A stretch of DNA of 64,000 nt from an uncultured Tenacibaculum sp. (GTDB lineage Bacteria; Bacteroidota; Bacteroidia; Flavobacteriales; Flavobacteriaceae): assembly GCA_947497895.1 (NCBI GenBank), contig CANMIL010000012.1:45005-109004 (forward strand), in the 5' to 3' direction. The notes under the pieces are model-generated. The model was not told where the DNA came from. It worked only from the letters and a program-made list of their open reading frames with translations, and did no database searches. Both the position numbers and the translations under genes were made by a program. Below, one piece after another: positions 5,974 through 16,900 of the stretch; the first letter of the stretch is position 1; every line of letters begins with the position of its first letter.

Positions 5974-8718
5974 ATGAAATATACCGACGAACAAAATTCT
6001 GCGATTAATACTATTAAAGACAACTTACAAATCATTGCTTGTGCTGGTGCGGGTAAGACACAAGTTATTAGTCAAAGATTAGTAGAAATCTTAAAACAAA
6101 AAGATGTTGAACCAATTAATGTTGTTGCTTTTACATACACAGAAAAAGCAGCTGCTGAACTTAAAACAAGAGTTTTAAAATTGTGCAGGGAACAACTTGG
6201 TGATATAAAAGGACTTGCTGATATGTTTATAGGTACTATTCATTCTTGGTGTTTACAGACAATCCAGGATAATGTATTCAAGTACCAAAAATATTCCATT
6301 TTAGATAGTATTAAGCAAAAACTATTTATAGATAAATACTATAACTATGTAGGAATGGCAACAGCAGGAATGGATAGATATAAAGATACTAATAGGTTTA
6401 TTTCTATTATGGCTTTGTTTAGAGAAGCTGAATTAAATGAAGGTGTTGAGTTGCCAGAAGAATGGAAAGAAGCAGTTAAGAGTTATGAAGAAACTTTACA
6501 TAATCATTCATACTTTGACTTTACAATGATTATGACAGAGGTTATAAAAAAACTCAAATCAAATAAAGATTTTCAAGATAATGTATTAGGAAATCTTAAG
6601 TATTTGGTAGTCGATGAATACCAGGATGTAAACCCAGTCCAAGAAAACTTAATTGAAGAATTATCAAAATCAAACTGTAATATATGTGTAGTTGGAGATG
6701 ATGACCAAACACTATATGAATGGCGTTTGTCAGATGTAAAGTACATTCAACATTTTAAAGAACGTTACAAAGATGTTTTTTCTATCAAATTAGAAGATAA
6801 TTTTAGGTCTTCCAAAGGTATTATAGATTCTGCATTAAAATGTATTACTAACAACACAAAACGCTTACCTAAAATAATGAATGCTAAAGGTCACCAACGT
6901 TTTATAGATGGTGATATTATTTACAATCAATATGAAGATATTGAAAGTGAAAATCAATTTATAGCAGAAACTATTCAGAAATTAAGAGGCAAAGAATTTC
7001 AAGATAGAAATGATGGCGTAAAAAGAGGTTTAGACTATTCTGATTGTGCAATTCTATTAAGAACCTGGAAAAAGGCAACGTCTATAATGGAGATGTTAGC
7101 AGAAAGTAATATTCCTTTTGTAGTAAGTGGTGTAAATAATCTTTTTGAAAGACCTGAAATTAAAGCATCTAAAGCTATATATCAATACCTAAATAATGAT
7201 ATAGAAGAAGATACACTAAAAGCATATTGGCAAGCTGTTTCAGAAAATATTAAAAGTGAAGATATAGATACTGCTATTGAAGCTATAAGTAAAAAGAAAC
7301 CAAAACCTAAAATGTACTTTAGCACGTTTAATATTCAGGAAATATTTTGGACGTTTATTGAAAAGGCAAGATTATCAGAAGAGGTTTTTGCAGACAAAGA
7401 ACACGAGGGCATTGTAGGTAATGATATTAATGAAGTCATCTATTATAATTTAGGGATGTTCTCTCAAATTATTAATGATTATGCAACTATTCACTTTAAA
7501 GACAAACCAGTTTATAAATTAAAAGGTTTCTTAAACTTTTTAAGGTATTCAGCAGATGGATATTATCCAGAAGGTTGGTTAAACAATAGTTACAAAACGC
7601 CTAATGCAGTTCAGATAATGACCGTATATCAATCAAAAGGATTAGAATTTCCTATTGTATTTGTTCCTGGTTTAAATAAAAACTACTTACCAATAAAAAG
7701 ACCTGGCGGTAAACAAATTTGGCACTTTATAGAAAGAGAATGGATAAAAGACCAACATAGATTAGAAGTTAGTGAAGAAGCTGAAAGGCGACTATTTTAT
7801 GTGGCTATAACTCGTTCTCAAAAGTATCTTTTTATTACCCGTAGTAAGGAGAATAGATTATATCAAAAAGAATCACCTTTTGCAAAAGAGATTAGTAATT
7901 CAGAATATATAATATCAGATAAAAACCCTGATTATTCGCATTTAGATAATTTAACACCTACACCTAAAAAAGAAGCTGGTGCAATTCAATTAAACTTTTC
8001 TGTATTAAAAGCATTTTTTGATTGCCCTTACCGTTTCAAACTTATTAGTTTATACGGTTTTGTGTCACCAATTACAGAACGTATGGGGTATGGTAATTCA
8101 ATTCATAATGTATTAATGGAAATGCACCGAAGACATTTAAACGGTGAAGATGTATCTAATATAAATATTGATGAATTAATAGAAAGCCACATACATATAC
8201 CTTATGCTACCAATATTGTTTTAGATAATATTAAACAAACTACTAATAATGTTGCTACTGCATATCTGGAAGAAAACCATAAAGAATTTGACAATATTGA
8301 ATATGCTGAACAAGAAATTCAGATTGATTTAGGTGATGGTATTATGGTGAATGGTAGAATGGATTTAATCAAGAAAATTGATTTAGATGGTAATGAAAGT
8401 ACTACTATAATTGATTTTAAAAGTAAAAAAGAATCGCAAAACCAGGATATTACAATGGAGCAATTATCCATGTATGCACTTGGTTACAAAGAATTAACAG
8501 GCAAAACAGCAGATAGACTTCAGATATTTAATTTAGATGAAGATAGAAACTCTAAACATACACAACGTTTAGATAATTCAAAAATTGACGAAATAAAAGA
8601 ACGTATCATTACTTCCGCTAATGATATAAGAGATAATAAATTACAGAAATCTTGCCCACCAACCACCTGTAATACGTGTTGGCAAAGGCAATTATGTTCA
8701 GGTGTAAAAGCAAATTAA
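5974..8718 (+). CDS. UvrD/Rep helicase fused to an Fe-S PD-(D/E)XK nuclease
   Basis: A 914-residue superfamily-1 3'-5' DNA helicase: Walker A ACAGAGKT (22-29), motif Ia VVAFTYTEKAA, motif II VVDEYQD (about 211-218), motif III GDDDQTLYEWR, motif V TVYQSKGLEF, motif VI FYVAITR (about 608). From about residue 670 a RecB/AddB/Cas4-type nuclease follows: FDCPYRF, GNSIHNVL (about 705), GRMDLI, IIDFKSKK (about 811) and QLSMYALGY, with one upstream Cys and a final CPPTTCNTCWQRQLC cluster expected to bind 4Fe-4S. One chain thus carries the unwinding and end-degrading activities split between subunits in AddAB. It is first in the four-gene operon. Confidence 0.92.
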   Translation: MKYTDEQNSAINTIKDNLQIIACAGAGKTQVISQRLVEILKQKDVEPINVVAFTYTEKAAAELKTRVLKLCREQLGDIKGLADMFIGTIHSWCLQTIQDNVFKYQKYSILDSIKQKLFIDKYYNYVGMATAGMDRYKDTNRFISIMALFREAELNEGVELPEEWKEAVKSYEETLHNHSYFDFTMIMTEVIKKLKSNKDFQDNVLGNLKYLVVDEYQDVNPVQENLIEELSKSNCNICVVGDDDQTLYEWRLSDVKYIQHFKERYKDVFSIKLEDNFRSSKGIIDSALKCITNNTKRLPKIMNAKGHQRFIDGDIIYNQYEDIESENQFIAETIQKLRGKEFQDRNDGVKRGLDYSDCAILLRTWKKATSIMEMLAESNIPFVVSGVNNLFERPEIKASKAIYQYLNNDIEEDTLKAYWQAVSENIKSEDIDTAIEAISKKKPKPKMYFSTFNIQEIFWTFIEKARLSEEVFADKEHEGIVGNDINEVIYYNLGMFSQIINDYATIHFKDKPVYKLKGFLNFLRYSADGYYPEGWLNNSYKTPNAVQIMTVYQSKGLEFPIVFVPGLNKNYLPIKRPGGKQIWHFIEREWIKDQHRLEVSEEAERRLFYVAITRSQKYLFITRSKENRLYQKESPFAKEISNSEYIISDKNPDYSHLDNLTPTPKKEAGAIQLNFSVLKAFFDCPYRFKLISLYGFVSPITERMGYGNSIHNVLMEMHRRHLNGEDVSNINIDELIESHIHIPYATNIVLDNIKQTTNNVATAYLEENHKEFDNIEYAEQEIQIDLGDGIMVNGRMDLIKKIDLDGNESTTIIDFKSKKESQNQDITMEQLSMYALGYKELTGKTADRLQIFNLDEDRNSKHTQRLDNSKIDEIKERIITSANDIRDNKLQKSCPPTTCNTCWQRQLCSGVKAN

Positions 8719-8721
8719 AAT

Positions 8722-10641
8722 ATGGCTAAAAAATATAAAGGTTCATTAAGTCTTGAATGGTTTAATAAACAAAAAGCAATAGTAAATCTTAATGAGGATA
8801 GTATTAAATCTGAAAATGATATTCCTGCACCTCGCATCAATTGGATTAACAAAGAAGAAGCTTTATTCTATGAATTAAACGAAGAAGAAGGAAAAGGTAA
8901 CACACCATATTGGGTAAATAGAGATGATATACGTGTTAAGGAAGCAAGACCTTTAGTATTTCAAAAAGCGTTTAAAGCAGTAGAGCAAAATATAGTAGGT
9001 GTTTTACCAGGTACAGATACAGAATTTACCATTCAAGAAATAGATAATGAAGAAGATTCATTAGATATAAAAAATATGCTAATAAAAGGTGATAACCTTT
9101 TAGCTTTAAACACCTTAAAAAAGTATTTTGATAAATTACCAGACAATGAAAAAGTAAAATGTATTTATATTGACCCACCATATAATACTGGTGCTGCTTT
9201 TGACCATTATGATGATAATTTAGCTCATTCTGAATGGTTAACTCTTATGAGAGATAGATTATCAATCTTGAAATCTCTTCTTAAAGATGATGGATGCATT
9301 TTTATACACGTTGATGATAATGAAGTTTTTTATTTAAAAGTATTAATGGATGAGGTTTTTGGTAGAGAAAGATTTGTAAATTCAATTTCAGTCAAATCTT
9401 CAACACCAAGTGGTCCTAAAACTGCACATAAGGACAAGACAATCTTGAAGCAAAAAGATACTATCCTTTTTTATAAAAATTCAGACCGTATTAATATTAA
9501 CCCACAGTACAAAAGGAAAGAAAAATGGGATACACATTTCAATTATATAGTTGATAAAAAAAATAAAACAGTTTCATCGTTGAAAGATTTTCTAATTAAA
9601 CATAATGTTATAGAATCTGGTCAATCACTTAATGATATTAATTTATCAAATAAAACTCATTATAAATTCATAATGGCAAATAAAGATTTGATTTGTCAGA
9701 CACAATCTTTTAAAAATGAAGAGATAAAGAAAAAATCAAAAGAATTAAAAGATAAAGTCTTAATCATCAATGAAAATGAAACTAATGAATCAATGTTTTA
9801 TAATGGAAGACAACTTTCACCTCTTTCATCAAGTGTTAATAAGGTTTTTTATAATAATAAATTAAGAGATGATGTATCTATTTTGCTTTGTGACTTTTGG
9901 GATGATATTGATTTTCAAAACACTCAAAACGAAGGAGGTGTCTCTTTTCCTACTTCTAAAAAACCTGAAGAATTATTATATAGAATATTAAGTTTAGTTA
10001 CTGCAGAGGATGATATTGTTTTAGATTGTTTTGGTGGTAGTGGAAGTACTTTTGCAGTAGCCCATAAAATGAATAGAAAATGGATTGGTGTAGAACTCGG
10101 TAACCACGCAGATACGCATATAATTCCTCGACTATCAAATATAATTAGAGGTACAGAACAATCTGGTATTTCAAAATCAGTAAATTGGCAAGGTGGAGGT
10201 TCTTTTAAATATTATCATTTAGGAGAATCAATAATAAGTATAGATGAAGAAACTAAAAAAGGTGAGTTTAATTGGTCTTTAGGCAAACAATTTATACAAG
10301 AATCATTGTTACAATCTTATGATTTTGTAGTACAAGATATAAATGTTTTTCCTGCTCAAATATTCCAGGATGAAGAAAACAAACCTACTGTCGGTAAAAT
10401 AGTAGGCTCTTCTAATAAAGCAATATACGGTTTAGCTTTTTTAGCAACACCACAAGAAAGTAATTTAACAATTACTAACGAAGAGGTTAAAACTATCTAC
10501 AGTACTTTAAAAAACCAGCCAGATTTTCAATCTTTAGTTATTTATAGTAACAAAGGTATAGACATAGCACAAGATACTATTCCTGAAGATTTAGCTATTA
10601 TAAAAGTTCCTCACGCAATATTTTCAGAATTAGAAAGATAG
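8722..10641 (+). CDS. Type III-like adenine-N6 DNA methyltransferase (Mod)
   Basis: A 639-residue beta-class methyltransferase. Catalytic motif IV DPPYNTG (about residues 151-157) precedes the AdoMet-binding motif I DCFGGSGST (about 434-442), with a variable 250-residue target-recognition region between. Other type III Mod landmarks are LIKGDNLLALNTL, LLKDDGCIFIHVDDNE and SFPTSKKPEELLYRIL. It should methylate adenine in a short asymmetric site and serve as the specificity subunit for the Res protein encoded 3 bp downstream. Gene spacing of 3 bp on both sides implies one transcript. The recognition site cannot be read from the sequence. Confidence 0.92.
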   Translation: MAKKYKGSLSLEWFNKQKAIVNLNEDSIKSENDIPAPRINWINKEEALFYELNEEEGKGNTPYWVNRDDIRVKEARPLVFQKAFKAVEQNIVGVLPGTDTEFTIQEIDNEEDSLDIKNMLIKGDNLLALNTLKKYFDKLPDNEKVKCIYIDPPYNTGAAFDHYDDNLAHSEWLTLMRDRLSILKSLLKDDGCIFIHVDDNEVFYLKVLMDEVFGRERFVNSISVKSSTPSGPKTAHKDKTILKQKDTILFYKNSDRININPQYKRKEKWDTHFNYIVDKKNKTVSSLKDFLIKHNVIESGQSLNDINLSNKTHYKFIMANKDLICQTQSFKNEEIKKKSKELKDKVLIINENETNESMFYNGRQLSPLSSSVNKVFYNNKLRDDVSILLCDFWDDIDFQNTQNEGGVSFPTSKKPEELLYRILSLVTAEDDIVLDCFGGSGSTFAVAHKMNRKWIGVELGNHADTHIIPRLSNIIRGTEQSGISKSVNWQGGGSFKYYHLGESIISIDEETKKGEFNWSLGKQFIQESLLQSYDFVVQDINVFPAQIFQDEENKPTVGKIVGSSNKAIYGLAFLATPQESNLTITNEEVKTIYSTLKNQPDFQSLVIYSNKGIDIAQDTIPEDLAIIKVPHAIFSELER

Positions 10642-10644
10642 ACT

Positions 10645-13600
10645 ATGCCAGTAATTAAACCATATTACCAAGAGTTTAAAAAAACACTACATTCTAAATT
10701 AGAAGAAATTAAAGGTAGAATAGATTCAACTGCTGGAGATATATTTGGCAACCTTACACCAGAAGCATCTTTCTTAAAAGATTTAGCAGAAGGTGTTACT
10801 AAATATCCTTTTAGATACTATCAGAAAGAAGCCATTTATACGCTACACTCTATTTACAAACAAGCAATAGATGTATGTAAATCACCAGACGAAATACAGA
10901 AGAATCTATTACGTCAAAAAGGGTATAAACACATAAAACCTTTATTAGAAAAAGTTAACAGAGAAACAGGGCAATTAGCACCTTTTATTGGCTATGAAAT
11001 GGCAACAGGTTCAGGTAAAACAATGCTAATGGGCGCAACTGTGTATTACTTGAATAAATACCATAATGTCAAAAACTTTTTAATAGTAACACCATCATCT
11101 ACAGAAATTTATAAAAAGACCATTCGTAACTTTACGAAAGGTACTAATGAAACAGTCTGGAATGATGAAGTCCCTTTTAAATTTAATCTAATTACAGGAG
11201 ATAATTATAAAGACACAAAAGACCTATTTGCAACAGATACAGATGCAAACATATTTATATTCAACATAGATAAGTTTGGGACTAATGCTACGCAAACTAA
11301 AAAACAATGGGAAGGTTCAGATTGGAAAGATAAAGAAGGTAATACCATTAGTTTGTTAGAATTTCTATCTCAAAATGATTTAGTAATTATTACAGATGAA
11401 GCTCACCACGCTCAAAGTAGAAAAGCAAAACAAGTTATTAATGCGTTTCATCCTTTAGCTGTTATAGAGTTCACGGCAACAGCGGTAGAAACAGAAAGAA
11501 GTCAAGCTAAAAAGAATCAAACTATTGTATATAAATATGATATTAAAAGGTTTTTAGAAGACAAGTATGGTAAAAAAGTACGTGTATTAGCATTACCTGG
11601 TCAAGAAGCAAAAACTAAAGGTAAAAAGACTGAACTATCAGATTTAGAAAAATATAAACTACTCACGTTCTTTTTAGTGCATTTAGTAAAAAAGAAAGCA
11701 TTAAACAGTGATGTTAAATGTAGAGACCTAAAACCTATTGGTTTTGTAAAGGTTAAAAATGAAATAGCATTTGCAGAAAAGGTAGAATTATATATTAAAA
11801 CGGTTTTAGCAACTGATACAGAAATACTGGAAGTAATATTAGAAAAAGCTAAAGCAGAAGATACAGAAACAACAAATCTAATCTTGGAAATGTTTAAATC
11901 TGATTACAAATCAGATACTACAGTATTATTAAAAGATATAGATAAAGTTGCTCAAACCTCAATCTTATTAAATTCCAAATCAGATAAATTAGTAAAAAAG
12001 CAATTTGATGATATACAGAAAAATAATGTAGAAATTGTAATTTTCATTGATATGCTTAACGAAGGAATAGATATGCCAAATATTTATTCTATGGTAATTA
12101 TTAACGATACACCTTCAGAGTTTAAAACGTCTGTTAAGCAAATAGTAGGTCGTGGTGTTAGATTAAATAAACTTCAAAGAGACTATGATGAGGTTGAAGA
12201 TAATGACTTATTAACGCATACAGAAAAACTACATATAGTTTGTGATAAAGGTGCTTCTTTTGAAGAAGTTGTATTACAAATACAACAGGAATTTGGGTTA
12301 AATGATAAAACTTTTGCAATGGAACGAGGTGCAGAAGAAGTTATTGAAAATCCTGTGAAAACAGAAAAATTAAAAGGTATTCAAATTCCTAAAGTAACTA
12401 TTGATTTCAAACGTAAACAAGGTGCTAATATCCAGAATGTAATTACAAATTATGACAAAATCATTAAGGACTTTTTAGTATCAAATTCATTTAATAGAGA
12501 AATAGATTCAGAGAATAAAAGTTTTCTAAAATACACCCCAAACAGTTTCTTTACAGAAGTAGATTTATTTACAGACGAAAAAGTATTCCATAAGTTAGGA
12601 GAAGACCAGAATTGGAATTATGATACCTTAGAAATATCTGAAAAGGATATGAAAGAAGTATATGGTAGAGTTTTAAAAGAATTACAAGCAATACCAGATA
12701 TACCAAAAACATATACGACATTCCAAGAGTATGGTAAATTATTAAATGAAGTTGGTTTTTATTTCTACAATTTAGATGACGTTGATTATAAGTTAGCTAT
12801 AAACAGATTTAAAGACAGTTTTACATATTTCTATATACATTATGTAGAAAATGAATATTTTGAGTTAGACCTAGATACATTAGACTCAGAATCAAACACT
12901 TGGTGGTTACAAAACGAGTTTAAAACAGAGAAAATTAAAATTCGTACTAAAGATAAAAATAACAATTCAAGGAATATTACAGATAAAGACGAATTAATTG
13001 CTCTTATAAAAAATGGATATTACTTCTATGGCTATGAAAATTCAGCTTATGATTATGACAAGTTTGATTCATACCCAGAAAAGCAATTAGCAGATTATGT
13101 AAATCATCTGATTGAACAAGAACCAGATAAGACAGCACCATTTTGGTTAAGAAATGAACGTAATATTCATTTTAAGTATGGTACACATAAGTATTTCCCT
13201 GATTTCATATTCTTCTATAACAAAATAATTTACGTTATAGAGATTAAAGGAGAAGCCTTTTCTAATGTAAAAAAGAATAGACTATTACTTGAATTAAATA
13301 ATGTTGGTGGTATTGGGAAAGTAGACAGTTATGTTGGTATGGTTGTCTTTGAAGTTCAAATGAAAAACCTAAACGATTTAACAAAATCATTTGATGAGTT
13401 TAGAGCTGAAGCGGAAGAATATTTTAATCAACTACAAACCAAATCAGAGGTAATAGCAGATGATGAAGTTCCTACAGAATTAAAGTACAAAGAGTATGTT
13501 CCTGCTTATGAGGCAAAACAAGCGTATTCAAAGTTCATTTTACACAAAGAACCAAAATCTTTAAAATGGTTAAAAGTAAAACCAGATGATTATTCTCAAA

Positions 13601-13917
13601 GTATCTTCGCTACAATGGTTAAAAATAATGATTTAGGTGAAGAGTTCAAGAATAAATGGATTCTTATGGATAACACACCTCTTAATCCAGAAGATTTAGA
13701 AAACAAAACTATTTTGGCTTATCATCCAGGTATAGATGATGATTCTTATAAAAAGAAAGGTTTAACTATAAAAACATTTAACTATAAGGAAATTACTCGT
13801 AAAATAGGAATGTTTGATGAAACTTTGCGAACAATTATTTTATCTAACTTTTTAGAAGAGAAAATTAAATTAGAACAAAAATTAGAGGAGTTTAGTGTTA
13901 TTGGTTTTAAATTCTAA
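10645..13917 (+). CDS. Type III restriction helicase-nuclease (Res)
   Basis: A 1090-residue superfamily-2 translocase-nuclease. Walker A is MATGSGKT (about 119-126), DEAH box DEAHHA (about 251-256), motif VI QIVGRGVRLNK (about 500-510). The C-terminal nuclease shows PDF (about 850) and EIKG (about 866), the PD-(D/E)XK pattern of type III Res proteins, followed by about 220 residues of unknown tail. With Mod it should cut unmodified DNA after ATP-driven communication between sites. Length is near the family norm and no frameshift is seen. Confidence 0.92.
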   Translation: MPVIKPYYQEFKKTLHSKLEEIKGRIDSTAGDIFGNLTPEASFLKDLAEGVTKYPFRYYQKEAIYTLHSIYKQAIDVCKSPDEIQKNLLRQKGYKHIKPLLEKVNRETGQLAPFIGYEMATGSGKTMLMGATVYYLNKYHNVKNFLIVTPSSTEIYKKTIRNFTKGTNETVWNDEVPFKFNLITGDNYKDTKDLFATDTDANIFIFNIDKFGTNATQTKKQWEGSDWKDKEGNTISLLEFLSQNDLVIITDEAHHAQSRKAKQVINAFHPLAVIEFTATAVETERSQAKKNQTIVYKYDIKRFLEDKYGKKVRVLALPGQEAKTKGKKTELSDLEKYKLLTFFLVHLVKKKALNSDVKCRDLKPIGFVKVKNEIAFAEKVELYIKTVLATDTEILEVILEKAKAEDTETTNLILEMFKSDYKSDTTVLLKDIDKVAQTSILLNSKSDKLVKKQFDDIQKNNVEIVIFIDMLNEGIDMPNIYSMVIINDTPSEFKTSVKQIVGRGVRLNKLQRDYDEVEDNDLLTHTEKLHIVCDKGASFEEVVLQIQQEFGLNDKTFAMERGAEEVIENPVKTEKLKGIQIPKVTIDFKRKQGANIQNVITNYDKIIKDFLVSNSFNREIDSENKSFLKYTPNSFFTEVDLFTDEKVFHKLGEDQNWNYDTLEISEKDMKEVYGRVLKELQAIPDIPKTYTTFQEYGKLLNEVGFYFYNLDDVDYKLAINRFKDSFTYFYIHYVENEYFELDLDTLDSESNTWWLQNEFKTEKIKIRTKDKNNNSRNITDKDELIALIKNGYYFYGYENSAYDYDKFDSYPEKQLADYVNHLIEQEPDKTAPFWLRNERNIHFKYGTHKYFPDFIFFYNKIIYVIEIKGEAFSNVKKNRLLLELNNVGGIGKVDSYVGMVVFEVQMKNLNDLTKSFDEFRAEAEEYFNQLQTKSEVIADDEVPTELKYKEYVPAYEAKQAYSKFILHKEPKSLKWLKVKPDDYSQSIFATMVKNNDLGEEFKNKWILMDNTPLNPEDLENKTILAYHPGIDDDSYKKKGLTIKTFNYKEITRKIGMFDETLRTIILSNFLEEKIKLEQKLEEFSVIGFKF

Positions 13918-13920
13918 TAT

Positions 13921-16900
13921 ATGCAGGAGTTTTTAGAAAAAATAAAAGAAAAAAAACGTGCATTATTTAAAAGTGATTACCACGAAATGCTTGCAGCATT
14001 TAATAGAGAGAATGAAACTGTTGCAGGATATAATGGTAGGCAACTATTAGAATTAATACAGAATTGTGATGATGAAGGTTCAAACATTGTTCTCTTAAAA
14101 TTAGATAAAGACAATAAAACAATAAGTATATCAAATGGTGGTTCACCATTTTCTAAACAAGGTTATAGGTCATTAAGTATTTCAAATCTATCATCAAAAA
14201 CTTCTAAAAGAAAATTTATTGGTAATAAAGGTTTAGGTTTCAGGTCAATTATCAACTGGAGCAATCAAATAAAAATAATAAGTAATCAAATAGCAATAAC
14301 ATATTCACAAGATAATATTGTAAATGAGTATAATAGCTTATTTTCAAAGAGTACACAAATAGAAATTGCAAAAGAATATAATTATGCTAAAGATGTTGTT
14401 CCTGTACCATTTCTATCTCTTCCTAAAATTGAAAGTTATAATACACCAACACAATTTAGTACAACTATTGAGATTCATTATAAAGATCCTTATTACAAGG
14501 ATATTATTAAGCAAGTCAAAAATATTAAGCCTCAAACATTATTATTTCTTAAAAATATCAATGAAATAAATTTTATTGGCTTTGATGATATTCCAGACCT
14601 TAAAAGAGTTAAAACCAAACTTCAAAAAACAGATGACAATAAATTTTACCCAAGTGAAAAAATTTCAATTAATAACGAAACTTGGCTAATATTTGAAGAT
14701 GAAAATAGTATTGAAAATACAATTTCTATTAGAGATGAAAATGAATTTTATCAACTTAAACTTGCTCTTAAAGATGATTTAAATGACAATAACAACTTTT
14801 TGTATTCCTACTTTAAAACAGATATATACATAGATTTCCCATATATCATTCACGGAACTTTTGATTTAGACCAAACAAGAAATAGATTAAATGATACAGC
14901 TAAAAACAAATATGTATTAGACAGATTAGTCAATCTTATCATTGATACTGCTAAATATTTATCCAAAGAAAATGTTTCTTGGAAGCCTTTAAAATTGTTG
15001 TCTTATTCTCAAAAAAACACAAACCTTGATAAACTTGGTTTTTACGATAAACTTGATAGAGCTGTATTAAATGAAGAAATATTTCCTTGTATAGATAATA
15101 AGTATAGATTAAAAAGGAATACTATATATAAAACTAATAGGTTTTCACAAATAATTAAAGATGTTAATGGAGAAGCCTATTTTGGTAATATGTTAATTCC
15201 TTCAACTGATATTAATTTAATCAAATACGACATACCAAGTAACATACCTAATATAATATATAAAGTTGATTCTTTAAGTAAGACAGTAGATAGTATTCCA
15301 CAAAGAGCAGAATTAATTTATGTAGTTAATGATAGTTATCCAAATAGAAATTTCAATATAATTATTGATAGTAACAATGAATTAATTAATAAAGAGGTAG
15401 ATATTTTTACACCAACAAGAAAAGATATTTCAATTCCTGAATACTGTGATATTAAGGTAATAAATACAAGATTATTTAATATTCTTGTAAACAAGTTCTC
15501 TTTAAATAGCTCTAAAGAAAAAGCAAGAGATTTACAAAGGAAATTAAAAAACAACACTAAAATCCATAGTTTTGAACCTGTTCCTTTAGCTTTAAAAATA
15601 ATATCTAATACAAATAGTATTATTAAAACTAATACTGATAATCCTGGGTATTATATTAAGCAAATGGTTCAGTCATTATACAGTAATTATAAATTATCTA
15701 AAGAGAATAGTTCATTACCACCAAAGTCTAACATACCTTTACTATCTAAAACTGGAGATGTTGTATCCTCAAAAGAATTATTTCTTTCAGAATATTATCC
15801 AACAGGTAAGATTACTGTAGATTTATTTGGAGACATTTACGGTCAAAATGATTTTTTAGCAAATTATATAGATTTTGGCTTTGTTTCGGAAGAGAAAGAT
15901 ATAGTATTAATAGAAGAGTTTTTTCTGTGGCTAAATGTAAATAAGTTTGCAAAATATTATACTCAAACAGATTCTAACTACGGTACGTCGCATTATTTAA
16001 ATTATGTCCAGAAAGTACAAGGTCATATAAATAGAACAAGTATAAACCTTATTCAATATAAATCAATATCGCATTTTAAATCACTTCTTACCAAATTATC
16101 ATTTGAGAAAGTAATTTTTTGGTTGTTCGTTGATGACATATTAAAACAACAACTTGATAATAAAAATAATGATGATATAATTAAATATTATTATTACTCA
16201 TTACGCAGTGTTTATTCCAAACCATCGTATATAAAATATGTGCTTTTTAGTAGTGGTTATGACTTAAATAATCATTTGCTTGATGAAAATTTTGATTGGT
16301 TAAATAATATTAAAATCAACTATTTAGATAAACTTTTTTTTAAGTATAATATTACTAAAAGAGATATAGATAATGTGCTAATACTATTAGGTGCAAAAGA
16401 TACTTTTAATGAATTATCAATTGAAAGGGTAACAAAAATTTTAGAAGAATTACCTGTTAAGTCCTCAAAAGGTAGAAATTCTCAAAAAATTTACCGTAAG
16501 GCTGTACAACATTACAAAGTTAATTCTGAAGAATTAACTAAAGATGTCTTATTGTATGCCCAAGATGGAAATGGTTTAAATCTATTTCCTCAAAGTGAGA
16601 TATATTTTAGTGACCGTATTAAAATTCCAAAAAAATTAAAAAATAATTATCCAATATTAAATTTCCCACCTCGTTCTGGCGGAAAAGATGCAATTGACTT
16701 TTTTAAAATCAATAACTTAAAGAATCTAAAAATTGATATTTCTAACTTTGAGATAAATGATAGTTTAACTGAAGATTTCAGAGTTTTCTTTGAAACAATA
16801 AAGCCATTCTTATTGGTTTATCGTATAAATAAGATTGATAAGTATGTTCAAAAACAAAAAGAAGCATCACTAATCAAAAACTTGCAAATCAAACTTTGTA

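Noticed and set aside
14366..14569. A 67-codon plus-strand frame inside the sacsin-like gene
   Set aside because: Fully contained in another frame of a well-supported gene; composition reflects AT-rich DNA.
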